DNA from: DATDFB01 sp036522835
Lineage (GTDB): Bacteria > Acidobacteriota > Thermoanaerobaculia > Gp7-AA8
DNA: 64,000 nucleotides
Reading direction: 5' to 3'
Assembly (NCBI GenBank): GCA_036522835.1
Contig: DATDFB010000035.1
Coordinates: 1-64,000, forward strand
The notes beneath the pieces are model-generated. The model was not told where the DNA came from, made no database searches, and saw only the letters and a program-made list of their open reading frames with translations. Of this stretch, positions 34,189-42,358 are shown one piece after another (the stretch's first letter is position 1; every line of letters begins with the position of its first letter). A program made the translations under genes and the position numbers.

Positions 34189-34976
34189 ATCGCCTCCGCG
34201 AGCGTGTCGCGCAGCCGGCCGAAGACGAGCAGGCCGCAGCCGAACGAGGCGAGCGAGTAGGCGACGATGAGGAACGTGTCGGCGGCGCCGGGGAGATGGC
34301 CGAAGAAGATCACGTCCTGATACGCGACGACGAACGGCGTCATCGGGTTGAGGCGCAGGAGAGCGCGCCAGAGGCGGGAGTCGATGCGGTCGATGAGGTA
34401 GATGATCGGCGTGAGGAAAAAGCCGAGGGTGATCAGGTTGGCGACGATGTCGCGGAGGTCGCGCAGGAGCACCGCGGCCGAGGAAATGACCATGGCGATG
34501 CCGGCGACGAAGACGGTCTGGAAGAGCATCAGGATCGGGACGAAGACGAGCGTCCAGGCGATCGCAGCCTGCCCTAGGAGCACGTAAATCGCCAGGGCCA
34601 GAAGAAGGATCGGGATCGCCAGCGCGAAGTGGACGAGATGCGAGAAGACCACGACGAGCGGCAGCGCCTCCGCCGGGAACATGACTTTCTTGATCAGCGC
34701 CGCGTTCGCGGAAATCGAGCTCGTCGACTCCAACACCGCGGCGGAGAAGAACGTCCACGGCAGGATGCCGGTGAAGAGGAAGAGCGGGTACGGCTTGACG
34801 ACGGTCGACGGGAAGAACGTGGTGAAGGCGAGGGTGTAAATGCCGAGGAGCAGCAGCGGGTTGGCGAGGGACCAGAAAAAACCGAGGATGGAGCCGCGGT
34901 AGCGGGCCTTCAGATCGCGCGCGGTGAGCGCGGCGATGAGCTGGCGGTAGCGGTAGAGGCTCTTGAGCTCTTCCAT
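34185..34976 (-). CDS. ABC-2 polysaccharide exporter permease (Wzm-like)
   Basis: 263 residues, six membrane helices, N-terminal amphipathic segment YRYRQLIAALTARDLKARYR typical of Wzm/TagG. Pairs with the ATPase gene (4-nt overlap). ATG 34976 is the natural family start; the frame stays open for 18 codons upstream only because a palindromic repeat (34976-35036) abuts it. Confidence 0.92.
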   Translation of the reverse strand: MEELKSLYRYRQLIAALTARDLKARYRGSILGFFWSLANPLLLLGIYTLAFTTFFPSTVVKPYPLFLFTGILPWTFFSAAVLESTSSISANAALIKKVMFPAEALPLVVVFSHLVHFALAIPILLLALAIYVLLGQAAIAWTLVFVPILMLFQTVFVAGIAMVISSAAVLLRDLRDIVANLITLGFFLTPIIYLIDRIDSRLWRALLRLNPMTPFVVAYQDVIFFGHLPGAADTFLIVAYSLASFGCGLLVFGRLRDTLAEAI

Positions 34977-35036
34977 GTGGAGTGCGCCGGCCATGCCGGC
35001 GCTCTGACAGCGGCGGCATGGCCGCCGCACTCCACA
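34976..35036. repeat. GTGGAGTGC palindromic repeat abutting the permease start
   Basis: 61 bp, TGTGGAGTGCGCCGGCC...GGCCGCCGCACTCCACA with centre CTCTGACAGC. It fills the gap between the FHA gene stop (35039) and the permease ATG, touching both. Confidence 0.9.
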
Positions 35037-35038
35037 GT

Positions 35039-35626
35039 TTATGCGTCCTCAGTGACGATCAACATCAGCGTGGTCGCGCCGACCTGAAATTCGGACTTGT
35101 CCTGCAGCTCCATCGCGTCGGCGATCTTCTGGCCGTCGACGAGCGTGCCGTTCGTCGAGCCGAGGTCGCGCAGCAGGATCACGAAGTCGCGCACTTCGAT
35201 CGCCGCGTGCAGGCGCGAGGCCTCGGTGTCGTTGAGCGTCAGGTCGGCGTTCGAGCGGCCGACCGTCACGCGCGGCTTCTCCACGCGGTACATCGAGCCG
35301 GAGTCCGGGCCGGCGATGATGGCCAGCGAGATCCGCTTCCCCTCCGGCAGCTTCAGCTCGGCCGGCACGGGGCCGGTGTCTTTCTCGGGAATCGGCGACT
35401 GCTCGGTCGTATCCTGGTGCGCCTTCTTCGGCTCGTCGCGGCGCGTGAAGGTGCGCTCGAAGCGGTCGGGCTCGACCGGCGCCGGCTCCGGCGCGAAGGC
35501 CGGGTTCTTGATCTCGAAGATCGTCGTGCACTTGGCGCACTTGATCTTCTTCGCCGGCTTCCGCTCGAAGCGCTCCTCGTCGTACTGGTAGCGAGCGTGG
35601 CAGCTCGGGCACTCGATGATCACCAC
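35039..35626 (-). CDS. Zinc-ribbon plus FHA domain protein
   Basis: 195 residues from GTG 35626 (GTG 35623 equally possible). N-terminal MJ0042-type zinc ribbon (ECPSCHARY...IKCAKCTTIFEI) followed by a charged linker and an FHA domain (about 105-190: VTVGRSNADLTLND, SRLHAAIEV, LGSTNGTLVDG). It reads phosphothreonine on partner proteins. First gene of the unit leading to the polysaccharide exporter. TATGAT is placed 3-6 nt upstream as a possible -10. Confidence 0.85.
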   Translation of the reverse strand: MVIIECPSCHARYQYDEERFERKPAKKIKCAKCTTIFEIKNPAFAPEPAPVEPDRFERTFTRRDEPKKAHQDTTEQSPIPEKDTGPVPAELKLPEGKRISLAIIAGPDSGSMYRVEKPRVTVGRSNADLTLNDTEASRLHAAIEVRDFVILLRDLGSTNGTLVDGQKIADAMELQDKSEFQVGATTLMLIVTEDA

Positions 35627-35629
35627 TTG

Positions 35630-35639
35630 ATCATACAAT
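35630..35639. promoter_or_regulatory. Overlapping divergent -10 elements
   Basis: On the plus strand TACAAT (35634-35639) is 10 nt from ATG 35650. On the minus strand TATGAT (35630-35635) is 3 nt from GTG 35626. The hexamers share two bases, so only one promoter can be melted at a time. Confidence 0.45.
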
Positions 35640-35649
35640 CTCGCGCACG

Positions 35650-37371
35650 ATGAAACGGCTGCTGTTTCCCCTCGCACTCTGCGCGCTCCTCGCCCAAGGC
35701 TGCACGACCTCGCCCCCGCCCGCGGTGGCGCTGCCGGGCCCACCCGTCGGCATGCCCGACCAGGTCGAGAAGCTCGTCATCGCCCCCGACACGCCGCAAC
35801 GCGCCGCGCAGCTCCCGCGCACGGTCATCGACTACGACCACGCGCTCCTCACCGAGAGCGACCGCCAGGTGGTGGCCAAGCTGATCGAGGCGGCCAAGCA
35901 GATCGACGAGATCTACTGGCGGCAGGTCTCCGAGGACAACCCGTCGATGCGGGTGCGGCTCGCGGCGCAGGCGTCGGCGCAGACAGCCACGCCGCTCGAC
36001 AAAGCCGGTTACGACTACTTCCTCATCAACAAAGGGCCGTGGGACCGGCTCAAGGAAGACGCGCCGTTCATCGGCACGGCGACGAAGCCGGCCGGCGCGG
36101 CGTTCTACCCGGCCGACATGACGAAGCCCGAATTCGAGCAGTACGTCGCCTCGCATCCGAAGAAGAAGGAAGAGCTCGAAGGGCTCTTCACCGTCGTCCG
36201 CCGCGACGGCGTCGACTTCGTCGGCGTGCCGTACCACTCGTATTACCTCGACCTCCTCGACCCGGCGGCGAAGGCGCTGCGCGACGCGGCGGCGCTGTCG
36301 AACAACACGTCGCTCAAGACGTTTCTCACCAAGCGCGCCGCGGCGTTCCTCTCCGACGACTACCGCGACAGCGACATGGCCTGGATGGATCTCGACGGCC
36401 CGATCGAAGTGGCCATCGGACCGTACGAGGTCTACGAGGACAACCTCTTCAACTACAAGGCCTCTTACGAGGCGTTCATCACCGTCGTCGACGCGCCGGA
36501 GAGCGCCAAGCTCGCCGCGTACGCGCACGCGCTGCCGGACATGGAGCGCAATCTGCCGGAGCCGGAGCAGTACAAGAACCCGAACCGCGGCACGGAGTCG
36601 CCGATCAAGGTGGTGCAGGAGATCTACACCGCCGGCGACGCGCGCCATAGCGTGCAGACGGCGGCGTTCAACCTGCCGAACGACGAAGTGGTGCGCGAGA
36701 AGAAAGGCTCGAAGAAGGTCCTGCTCAAAAACGTGATGGACGCGAAGTTCCGCCTGAGCGGCCGCCCCATCGCGCTGCGCGTGCTCGATCCGTCGCTCGT
36801 CAATGACCTCTCCTTCGACGCCTACTTCAACCACACGCTCTTTCACGAGCTGTCGCACGGCCTCGGGCCGGGCTTCGTGACGCTGCCGTCCGGCGAGCGC
36901 GTGGAGTCGCGCCGGCTCCTCAAGGAGCTCTCCTCCGCGATCGAAGAATGCAAGGCCGACGTTCTCGGCGTCTGGAACATCCAGTACGCGCAGCAGCACA
37001 ACCTCCTGACGGCGTTCAACGAGCGCCAGCTCTTCGCGACGTATGCGGGGCTGATGTTCCGCACGCTGCGCTTCGGCACCGGCGACGCCCACGGCCGCGG
37101 CATGGCCGTGCAGTGGAACTGGCTGCGCGAGCGCGGCGCGATCGTCCCGGCGGGGACAAAGTTCACCGTCGACTTCGAAAAAATGCGCGACGGCGTGAAG
37201 GCGCTGGCGACGGAGCTGCTGACGATCGAGGCCACGGGCGACTACAACCGTGCCACTGCGCTGCTGGCGAAGTACGGCCACCCGACGCCGGAGATGGACG
37301 CGGTGAACCGCGGCCTGACCGACATTCCCGTCGACTTCACCCCGGTCTTCCCCGCCGCGGGAGAGCAGTAG
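35650..37371 (+). CDS. Lipoprotein of the M49 (dipeptidyl peptidase III-like) fold
   Basis: 573 residues. Lipoprotein signal MKRLLFPLALCALLAQGC. Zinc-site sequence FHELSHGLGPGF with His399, followed by the third-ligand motif SSAIEECKADVLG, corresponds to the HExxGH...EECKA(D/E) pattern of M49 peptidases, here in the shortened HELSHG form of bacterial relatives. Likely an envelope peptidase or a non-peptidase M49 relative. Followed closely by genes 37374 and 37592. Confidence 0.85.
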   Translation: MKRLLFPLALCALLAQGCTTSPPPAVALPGPPVGMPDQVEKLVIAPDTPQRAAQLPRTVIDYDHALLTESDRQVVAKLIEAAKQIDEIYWRQVSEDNPSMRVRLAAQASAQTATPLDKAGYDYFLINKGPWDRLKEDAPFIGTATKPAGAAFYPADMTKPEFEQYVASHPKKKEELEGLFTVVRRDGVDFVGVPYHSYYLDLLDPAAKALRDAAALSNNTSLKTFLTKRAAAFLSDDYRDSDMAWMDLDGPIEVAIGPYEVYEDNLFNYKASYEAFITVVDAPESAKLAAYAHALPDMERNLPEPEQYKNPNRGTESPIKVVQEIYTAGDARHSVQTAAFNLPNDEVVREKKGSKKVLLKNVMDAKFRLSGRPIALRVLDPSLVNDLSFDAYFNHTLFHELSHGLGPGFVTLPSGERVESRRLLKELSSAIEECKADVLGVWNIQYAQQHNLLTAFNERQLFATYAGLMFRTLRFGTGDAHGRGMAVQWNWLRERGAIVPAGTKFTVDFEKMRDGVKALATELLTIEATGDYNRATALLAKYGHPTPEMDAVNRGLTDIPVDFTPVFPAAGEQ

Positions 37372-37373
37372 CG

Positions 37374-37583
37374 ATGGAAGCGCGCGCGACGGTGACGTGC
37401 GCGGAGTGCGGCCGCACGCGCGAGGTGTCGGGCGAGATCGCCGGCGAATACACGAACTGCTTCGTGCAGGTGATCCGCGAGGACGGCTTCGTGCCGAAGC
37501 CGGGGGCGGCGGTGGCATTTCTCTGCGGCGCTTGCCTGCGCGCGTACGAAGGTCCGGGGACGGAAAGCAGCGACGATTCGTAA
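37374..37583 (+). CDS. Small four-cysteine (zinc ribbon-like) protein
   Basis: 69 residues, ATG 2 nt after the M49 gene stop. CAECGRTREV and later FLCGACLRAYEG give two CxxC pairs, probably one zinc site. It lies between the M49 lipoprotein and a radical SAM gene. Function unknown. Confidence 0.7.
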   Translation: MEARATVTCAECGRTREVSGEIAGEYTNCFVQVIREDGFVPKPGAAVAFLCGACLRAYEGPGTESSDDS

Positions 37584-37591
37584 TACCGGTC

Positions 37592-39037
37592 ATGGACAGA
37601 CGGCGCTGGACCAACGTCTCGGCCGCGCGCGCGCACTATGAAGCGCGCGACGCGATCGCGGCCGGCAGCCCGATCGAAGCGTTCTTCGAGGTGGCGGCGC
37701 GCTGCAACCTGCGCTGCCAGATGTGCGCGATCAGCTACGACGTCGAGGCGCGCGTCAAAAACAACCGCCCGCCGTTCTTCGAGCCCGATCTTTTCGCCCG
37801 CCTCCGTCCGATCTTTCCCTCGCTCGTCCGCGCGTACCTCTTCGGCCTCGGCGAGCCGACGCTCAACAAACACCTCCCCGAGTACATCGCCGAGCTGACG
37901 TCGCTCGGCGTGGAGGTGTGGTTCAACACCAACGCCACGCTCATCGACGAAGAGAAGGCGGAGGCGCTGGCGAAGGCGGGCGCGGAGTGCATCACCGTCT
38001 CGATCGACGGCGCGACCGCGGCGACGTACGAGACGATCCGCCGCGGAGCGAAGTTCGAAGCCTGCGTGCGCGGAATCCGCGCGCTGGTCGATGCCGGCCG
38101 CAAGTACGGCCGCCCGAAAGTGAATCTGTCGTTCGTGGCCATGGCGTCGAACATCGCGGAGCTGCCGGCGATGATGGAGCTCTGCGCCGAGGTCGGCGCG
38201 TACGGCGTGCACGTCGAGCCGCTCTACTTCCAGGCCGACAGCGCCGATCTCACCGCGAATTACGAGCGCGAAAACCTCGGCAACGTCGGCGCCGCGAACG
38301 CGGTCCGCTACTTCGACGAGGCCGTTGCGCGCGCCGACGACTTGGGGCTCGATCTCTCCAGCCGCTTCCGCGGCGAGCGCAGCGAGTTCGACTACGTCGA
38401 GCGCGTCCGCCGCCGGCGTCCCGACTGGACGTGCAGCGAGCCATGGTCGTCGATCTGGGTCACCTCCGGCGGCGACGTGCGCACCTGCTGCATCAACGCC
38501 GTCTCGTTCGGCAATCTCTGGCAGAACACGATCGAGGAGATCTGGAACGGCCAGGCGTATCGCGACTTCCGCGCCCATCACGCGCGGCGCGAGCCGGCCG
38601 CCGGCTGCGGCGTCTGCATCGCCAACGGCCGCGTGCGCAACTCGGCGTTCTTCCGCACCGTCGAGCGCGTGACGTACCGGCCGATGTTCGATCCGCCGCG
38701 CGTCGCGCCCGGGAACGTCGTCACGATCGATACGCCCGACGCGCGCGCTACGGTGCACGATCCGCTCGTCGTCCGCGGGCGCATCGATGCGTCGCCGCGA
38801 TCCGATTTCGAGCTGATGGTCGATGCCACGCCGGTCGCAAACTTCGGCGAGGCCGCGTACGTCGGCTCCTCATTCACGTTCGCGCTGGCGATCCCGTTCA
38901 TCACGGAGGGCGCGCATACGATTTGGGCCCGCCGTCGTGGAGACGCGAGCGGCTGGGCCCATCGCGAGGTGTTTCTGTGGCGCCCCTCACCCGGCCTTCG
39001 GCCACCCTCTCCCCGCGCGGCGGGGAGAGGGACCTGA
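37592..39037 (+). CDS. Radical SAM/SPASM protein with C-terminal Ig-like domain
   Basis: 481 residues. Iron-sulfur motif CNLRCQMC near residue 38, then SVSIDGATAATYETIRRG; a SPASM-like end with CSEPWSSIWVTSGGDVRTCC and CGVC. After about residue 370 there is a beta-sandwich (VHDPLVVRGRIDASPRSDFE, TEGAHTIWARRRG). The last 16 residues (PSPGLRPPSPRAAGRGT) and the TGA are encoded by a CCCTCACCCGG repeat. Radical SAM/SPASM enzymes modify peptides or small molecules; substrate unknown. Confidence 0.88.
   Translation: MDRRRWTNVSAARAHYEARDAIAAGSPIEAFFEVAARCNLRCQMCAISYDVEARVKNNRPPFFEPDLFARLRPIFPSLVRAYLFGLGEPTLNKHLPEYIAELTSLGVEVWFNTNATLIDEEKAEALAKAGAECITVSIDGATAATYETIRRGAKFEACVRGIRALVDAGRKYGRPKVNLSFVAMASNIAELPAMMELCAEVGAYGVHVEPLYFQADSADLTANYERENLGNVGAANAVRYFDEAVARADDLGLDLSSRFRGERSEFDYVERVRRRRPDWTCSEPWSSIWVTSGGDVRTCCINAVSFGNLWQNTIEEIWNGQAYRDFRAHHARREPAAGCGVCIANGRVRNSAFFRTVERVTYRPMFDPPRVAPGNVVTIDTPDARATVHDPLVVRGRIDASPRSDFELMVDATPVANFGEAAYVGSSFTFALAIPFITEGAHTIWARRRGDASGWAHREVFLWRPSPGLRPPSPRAAGRGT
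38985..39031. repeat. CCTCACCCGG...GGGGAGAGGG repeat at gene end
   Basis: CCCTCACCCGGCCTTCGGCC, then ACCCTCTCCCC, GCGCGGC and GGGGAGAGGG: two hairpins in tandem (CCGGCCTTCGGCC-like and CCTCTCCCC/GGGGAGAGG). A familiar dispersed bacterial repeat. It encodes the C-terminus of the radical SAM protein and separates it from the convergent acyl-CoA dehydrogenase gene. Confidence 0.7.
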
Positions 39038-40930
39038 TCAGGCCAATTTCGCCATCGCCTCTTCGATCTGCTCCGGCGTCGGCATGACCGGCTCGACCAT
39101 CGGGCCGCGGAACCAGTCGTACTCGTTCTCGAGCAGCTTCGTGACCAGGCGATACGACTCCTCGTCGTGGTTATCGAAGACATGCTCGAAGTTGAAGTCG
39201 ATGCGCATCCGCGCTTCCTTGCAGAAGACGTCCGCGAGGTCGACCGCGTTCGCGTGCCCCTGCTTCGCCAGCATCGTCGCGTAGCTGATTGCGGCGGACA
39301 TCGCGAAGAGATCGGTGCCGATGTCGACCAGGCGGAAGAGCACCATCTGCTTTCGCTCCAGCTTGGCCTGGAAGCGCATCATGGCGTGGAAGATCGACCG
39401 CGCCAAGTGCCGCGAGGCGCGCTCGACGTAGCCCATGTGGCCGGAGAGCGTGCCGAACTCGCCGTGCTTCGGGAAGCGCGACCATCCGAGGTACTTCTTC
39501 GGATACCAGGCAGCGTAATGCGCACCGGCTTTCGCGGCGGCGGCGAGCTTCTCGCCCACCGGCGTCTCCGGCAGCAGGATCTTCATGCCGCGCTTCATGT
39601 GCGGGTCGACCGCTTCGCGGGCGATGAAGAGGTGCTGGATCTCGCTCGTCCCTTCGAAGATGCGGTTGATGCGCATGTCGCGCATGATCCGCTCGACTGG
39701 ATACCCCTTCTCGCCGCGCTCGCGCAGCGACTGCGCGGTCTCGTAGCCGCGTCCGCCGCGGATCTGCACGAGGTGATCGACGCACTGCCACGCCACCTCG
39801 GTGTTGAAGAGCTTCGCCATGGCCGCCTCGAGGCGGAGATCGACGTCGCCGCGGTCCGCCAGGCCCGACGTCAGCCACACGATCGCTTCCATTGCGAACG
39901 TGTGCGAGGCCATCCAGGCGATCTTCGCGGCGACGGCTTCATGCTTCGCGATCGGCGCGCCCCACTGTACGCGCTCCAGGCCCCACTCCTTGGCGATATC
40001 GACCATGCGCCGGCCGATGGCCGCGCAGCCGGCCGGGATCGTCAGGCGGCCGGTGTTCAGCGTGATCAGGGCGAGCTTCAGGCCGAGGCCTTCGCCCCAG
40101 AGGAGATTCTCCTTCGGTACGAAACAGTTGTTGAACTTGATCAGCACGTTGCCGATGCCGCGCAGCCCCATGAACTGGCAGCGGTGCACGATCTCGAAGC
40201 CGGGCGTGTCCGTCTCCAGGATGAACGCGGAGATCTGCTTTTTTTCCTTGCCGTTCACCTTCTTCGGCGGCGTCTGGGCCATGACCACGATGACCTCGGC
40301 CTTGAGGCCGTTCGTGCACCAGAGCTTCTCGCCGTTGAGGATCCATCCTTTACCGTCGGGCGAGGGCGTGGCGGTGGTGGCCATCTTGGCCGGATCGGAG
40401 CCGACGCCCGGCTCCGTCAGCGCGAACGCGGAGACCGCACCCTTGGCAAGGCGCGGCAGGTACTTCTTCTTCTGCTCCTCGGTGCCGAAGAGCTTCAGCG
40501 GCTGCGGCACGCCGATCGACTGATGCGCCGAGAGCCACGCCACCGTCGAGCCGCACCACGTGGCCACGAGGCCGATGGCGCGGTTGTAATTCGTCGCGGA
40601 GAAGCCGAGGCCGCCGTACTCCTTCGGAATCTTCATCCCCCACGCGCCGAGCTCGTTGAAGCCGTCGAAGAGCGAGTAGTCGTACTCGCCCTGCGCATCG
40701 ATCTTGTCGGCGTCGACGTTCTCGGCGAGGAAGCGCTCGAGCTTGACGAGGAACTCGTCGGCCTCGGCCTTGTCGGCGGCCGGCTGCTCGGGGAAGGGAT
40801 GGATCAGGTCGGTATTCAGATTGCCTAGGAAAAGCTGGCCGACGAACGACGGCTTTTCCCACTCGGTCTCGCGCGAGGCCTCGGCGACTTCCATCGCCTC
40901 GACGGCGCCCTGTGACTTGACTTCGGCCAT
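39038..40930 (-). CDS. Acyl-CoA dehydrogenase (VLCAD-like, about 630 residues)
   Basis: 630 residues with AGGAG ribosome-binding site. FAD-dependent dehydrogenase of fatty acid beta-oxidation: AFALTEPGVGSDPAKMATTA and WILNGEKLWCTNG are the family signatures, and RIFEGTSEIQHLFIAREAV contains the ACAD-type end motif. A C-terminal helical extension of about 190 residues matches the long-chain type. It is under a strong promoter with an 18-bp palindrome (see 40962-40991), so probably repressed by a TetR-type acyl-CoA sensor and induced by fatty acids. Confidence 0.93.
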   Translation of the reverse strand: MAEVKSQGAVEAMEVAEASRETEWEKPSFVGQLFLGNLNTDLIHPFPEQPAADKAEADEFLVKLERFLAENVDADKIDAQGEYDYSLFDGFNELGAWGMKIPKEYGGLGFSATNYNRAIGLVATWCGSTVAWLSAHQSIGVPQPLKLFGTEEQKKKYLPRLAKGAVSAFALTEPGVGSDPAKMATTATPSPDGKGWILNGEKLWCTNGLKAEVIVVMAQTPPKKVNGKEKKQISAFILETDTPGFEIVHRCQFMGLRGIGNVLIKFNNCFVPKENLLWGEGLGLKLALITLNTGRLTIPAGCAAIGRRMVDIAKEWGLERVQWGAPIAKHEAVAAKIAWMASHTFAMEAIVWLTSGLADRGDVDLRLEAAMAKLFNTEVAWQCVDHLVQIRGGRGYETAQSLRERGEKGYPVERIMRDMRINRIFEGTSEIQHLFIAREAVDPHMKRGMKILLPETPVGEKLAAAAKAGAHYAAWYPKKYLGWSRFPKHGEFGTLSGHMGYVERASRHLARSIFHAMMRFQAKLERKQMVLFRLVDIGTDLFAMSAAISYATMLAKQGHANAVDLADVFCKEARMRIDFNFEHVFDNHDEESYRLVTKLLENEYDWFRGPMVEPVMPTPEQIEEAMAKLA

Positions 40931-40961
40931 GTTTCGAAACTCCTGGTAGGTAGGTTCGCTC

Positions 40962-40991
40962 AGTATGAATGAACGCTCATTCAGTTGTCAA
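40962..40991 (-). promoter_or_regulatory. Promoter with TetR-type operator for the acyl-CoA dehydrogenase gene
   Basis: Minus strand: perfect -35 TTGACA (40991-40986), then -10 CATACT (40967-40962, spacing 18) or TCATAC (spacing 17). The spacer is filled by TGAATGAACGCTCATTCA (40966-40983), a palindrome with 7-bp arms, resembling operators of TetR regulators of fatty-acid genes. A repressor there would block polymerase directly. Unlike most genes here, the leader is about 25 nt and has a Shine-Dalgarno sequence. Confidence 0.75.
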
Positions 40992-41044
40992 TCACCGGGC
41001 CTAAGAATCGCAAAACTCACGCCGGGATTAGACTTTCGCGATTT

Positions 41045-41722
41045 ATGAAGAACACTGCTGCCCTCGCCGTCCGCAAAACAGAGCTCGAAGCGCTCCTCCA
41101 CGACCACGGCCTCCTGACCTCGCCGCGGCCGAGCGTCGACCGCGAGAAGCTCGAAGAGCACCTGCGCGAGGTGCTGCGGCAGTTGCACGTCGACCTGGAC
41201 GACGAGAACCTCCGCGACACGCCGCGGCGGTGGGCGGAGTCGCTGGTGACGATGACGAGCGGCTACGACTTCACGGACGTGAAGAAGCTGACCACGCTCT
41301 TTCGCAAGGCGTGCTCGGCGGCGGACGAGAACTGCCAGAACCTGGTGGTGGTGGGGGGGACGTACAAGACGCTCTGCGCGCACCACATCCTGCCGTTCTT
41401 CGGGCAGTTCATCGTCGGCTACATCCCGGAGAAGATGATCATCGGCGCCTCGAAGATTCCGCGGGTGGTGGAGGTGCACATGCGCAGGCTGCAGTCGCAG
41501 GAGCACCTCGCGCACGACGTGGCCGACACGATCCAGCGCATCCTCGAGCCGCGCGGCATCGCCGTGTGGATGGGCGGCCTGCACCTCTGCATGGTGATGC
41601 GCGGAGTGGAGCAGGAGAGCTCGTTCATGGAGACGAACGTGCTGCGCGGGGAGTTTTTGGAGGATGAGCGGACCCGCCAGGAGTTCATGTCGATCGTGAA
41701 CCGGCGGGGGCAGCGGGGCTGA
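41045..41722 (+). CDS. folE: GTP cyclohydrolase I
   Basis: 225 residues. Converts GTP to dihydroneopterin triphosphate, the first step of folate and pterin synthesis. Zinc ligands and active site in YKTLCAHHILPFFGQ and GGLHLCMVMRGVEQESSF; KIPRVVEVHMRRLQSQEHLA is also typical. An N-terminal extension of about 50 residues precedes the core. ATG 41045 has TAGACT 10 nt upstream. Confidence 0.95.
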   Translation: MKNTAALAVRKTELEALLHDHGLLTSPRPSVDREKLEEHLREVLRQLHVDLDDENLRDTPRRWAESLVTMTSGYDFTDVKKLTTLFRKACSAADENCQNLVVVGGTYKTLCAHHILPFFGQFIVGYIPEKMIIGASKIPRVVEVHMRRLQSQEHLAHDVADTIQRILEPRGIAVWMGGLHLCMVMRGVEQESSFMETNVLRGEFLEDERTRQEFMSIVNRRGQRG

Positions 41723-41781
41723 TGTGGAGTGCGCCGGCCATGCCGGCGCTCTGACAGCGGCGGCATGGCCGCCGCACTCCA
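41723..41781. repeat. GTGGAGTGC palindromic repeat after folE
   Basis: TGTGGAGTGCGCCGGCCATG...GGCATGGCCGCCGCACTCCA with centre CTCTGACAGC, starting at the last base of the folE stop. Nearly identical to 34976-35036. Confidence 0.9.
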
Positions 41782-41810
41782 GATGTAACACTCTGGCATC
41801 CCCTCACCCC

Positions 41811-41841
41811 TTGACGAATATCGCAATCAGCAATATATTGC
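41811..41841 (+). promoter_or_regulatory. Promoter and palindrome of the EspR-like regulator
   Basis: TTGACG (41811-41816), 17-bp spacer, TATATT (41834-41839), then ATG only 10 nt later. The -10 is embedded in the perfect palindrome GCAATATATTGC (41830-41841), with further GCAAT words at 41823 and 41840. This is the best-formed promoter of the short-leader type in the window and looks self-regulated. Confidence 0.75.
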
Positions 41842-41849
41842 AATCCGCC

Positions 41850-42353
41850 ATGACTCTCGGCGAGAAGATCGCTCGGTTGCGCGTCCTCGAAGGCACCGCC
41901 CGAGGGCTGGGGCGGGAGATGACGCAGACCGAGGTCTCCAACGCCATCCGGGATGAGCTGGGAGGGCGGATCAGCCAGTCCTACCTCTCCCAGATCGAGA
42001 ACGGGGCACGGCTGCACCTCACCAGCGGGACGCGGCAGGTGCTCGCGCGCTTCTTCAAGATTCACCCCGGATATCTCGTGGACGATCTCGAAGATCACCA
42101 CCTGACCATCCGGCCGCGGCACGACGTCGACGAGAAGCTCGACCTCTGGCTCGTCGACGGCGCCGAGGAGTTCCGCGCCGACCCGGAGCTGAGCCGGGCG
42201 CTCCTGGCCATCGCCAAGCACGAGCGCTCCCGCGACTGCCTCCTCCTTCTCGCTGCCATCGTCGAGAACAACGTCCTCATCGACCGCCTGATCGAGCGGC
42301 TCGCGCCGGCGCCGCAACCGCGCCGCCGCCGCCGCAACATGCTGGAGCGCTAG
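41850..42353 (+). CDS. XRE-type DNA-binding regulator, EspR-like
   Basis: 167 residues. Helix-turn-helix MTQTEVSNAIRDELGGRISQ, then SYLSQIENGARLHLTSGTRQ and VLARFFKIHPGYLVDD, the same arrangement as mycobacterial EspR (long HTH with the PYLSQLRSG-type recognition helix and FFRI...DD end). A C-terminal helical region would dimerise, and the end is an Arg-rich tail. Divergent homologues act as nucleoid-associated regulators. It precedes the NfeD/flotillin pair by 5 nt, so it may control that operon. Confidence 0.8.
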   Translation: MTLGEKIARLRVLEGTARGLGREMTQTEVSNAIRDELGGRISQSYLSQIENGARLHLTSGTRQVLARFFKIHPGYLVDDLEDHHLTIRPRHDVDEKLDLWLVDGAEEFRADPELSRALLAIAKHERSRDCLLLLAAIVENNVLIDRLIERLAPAPQPRRRRRNMLER

Positions 42354-42358
42354 CGAAT

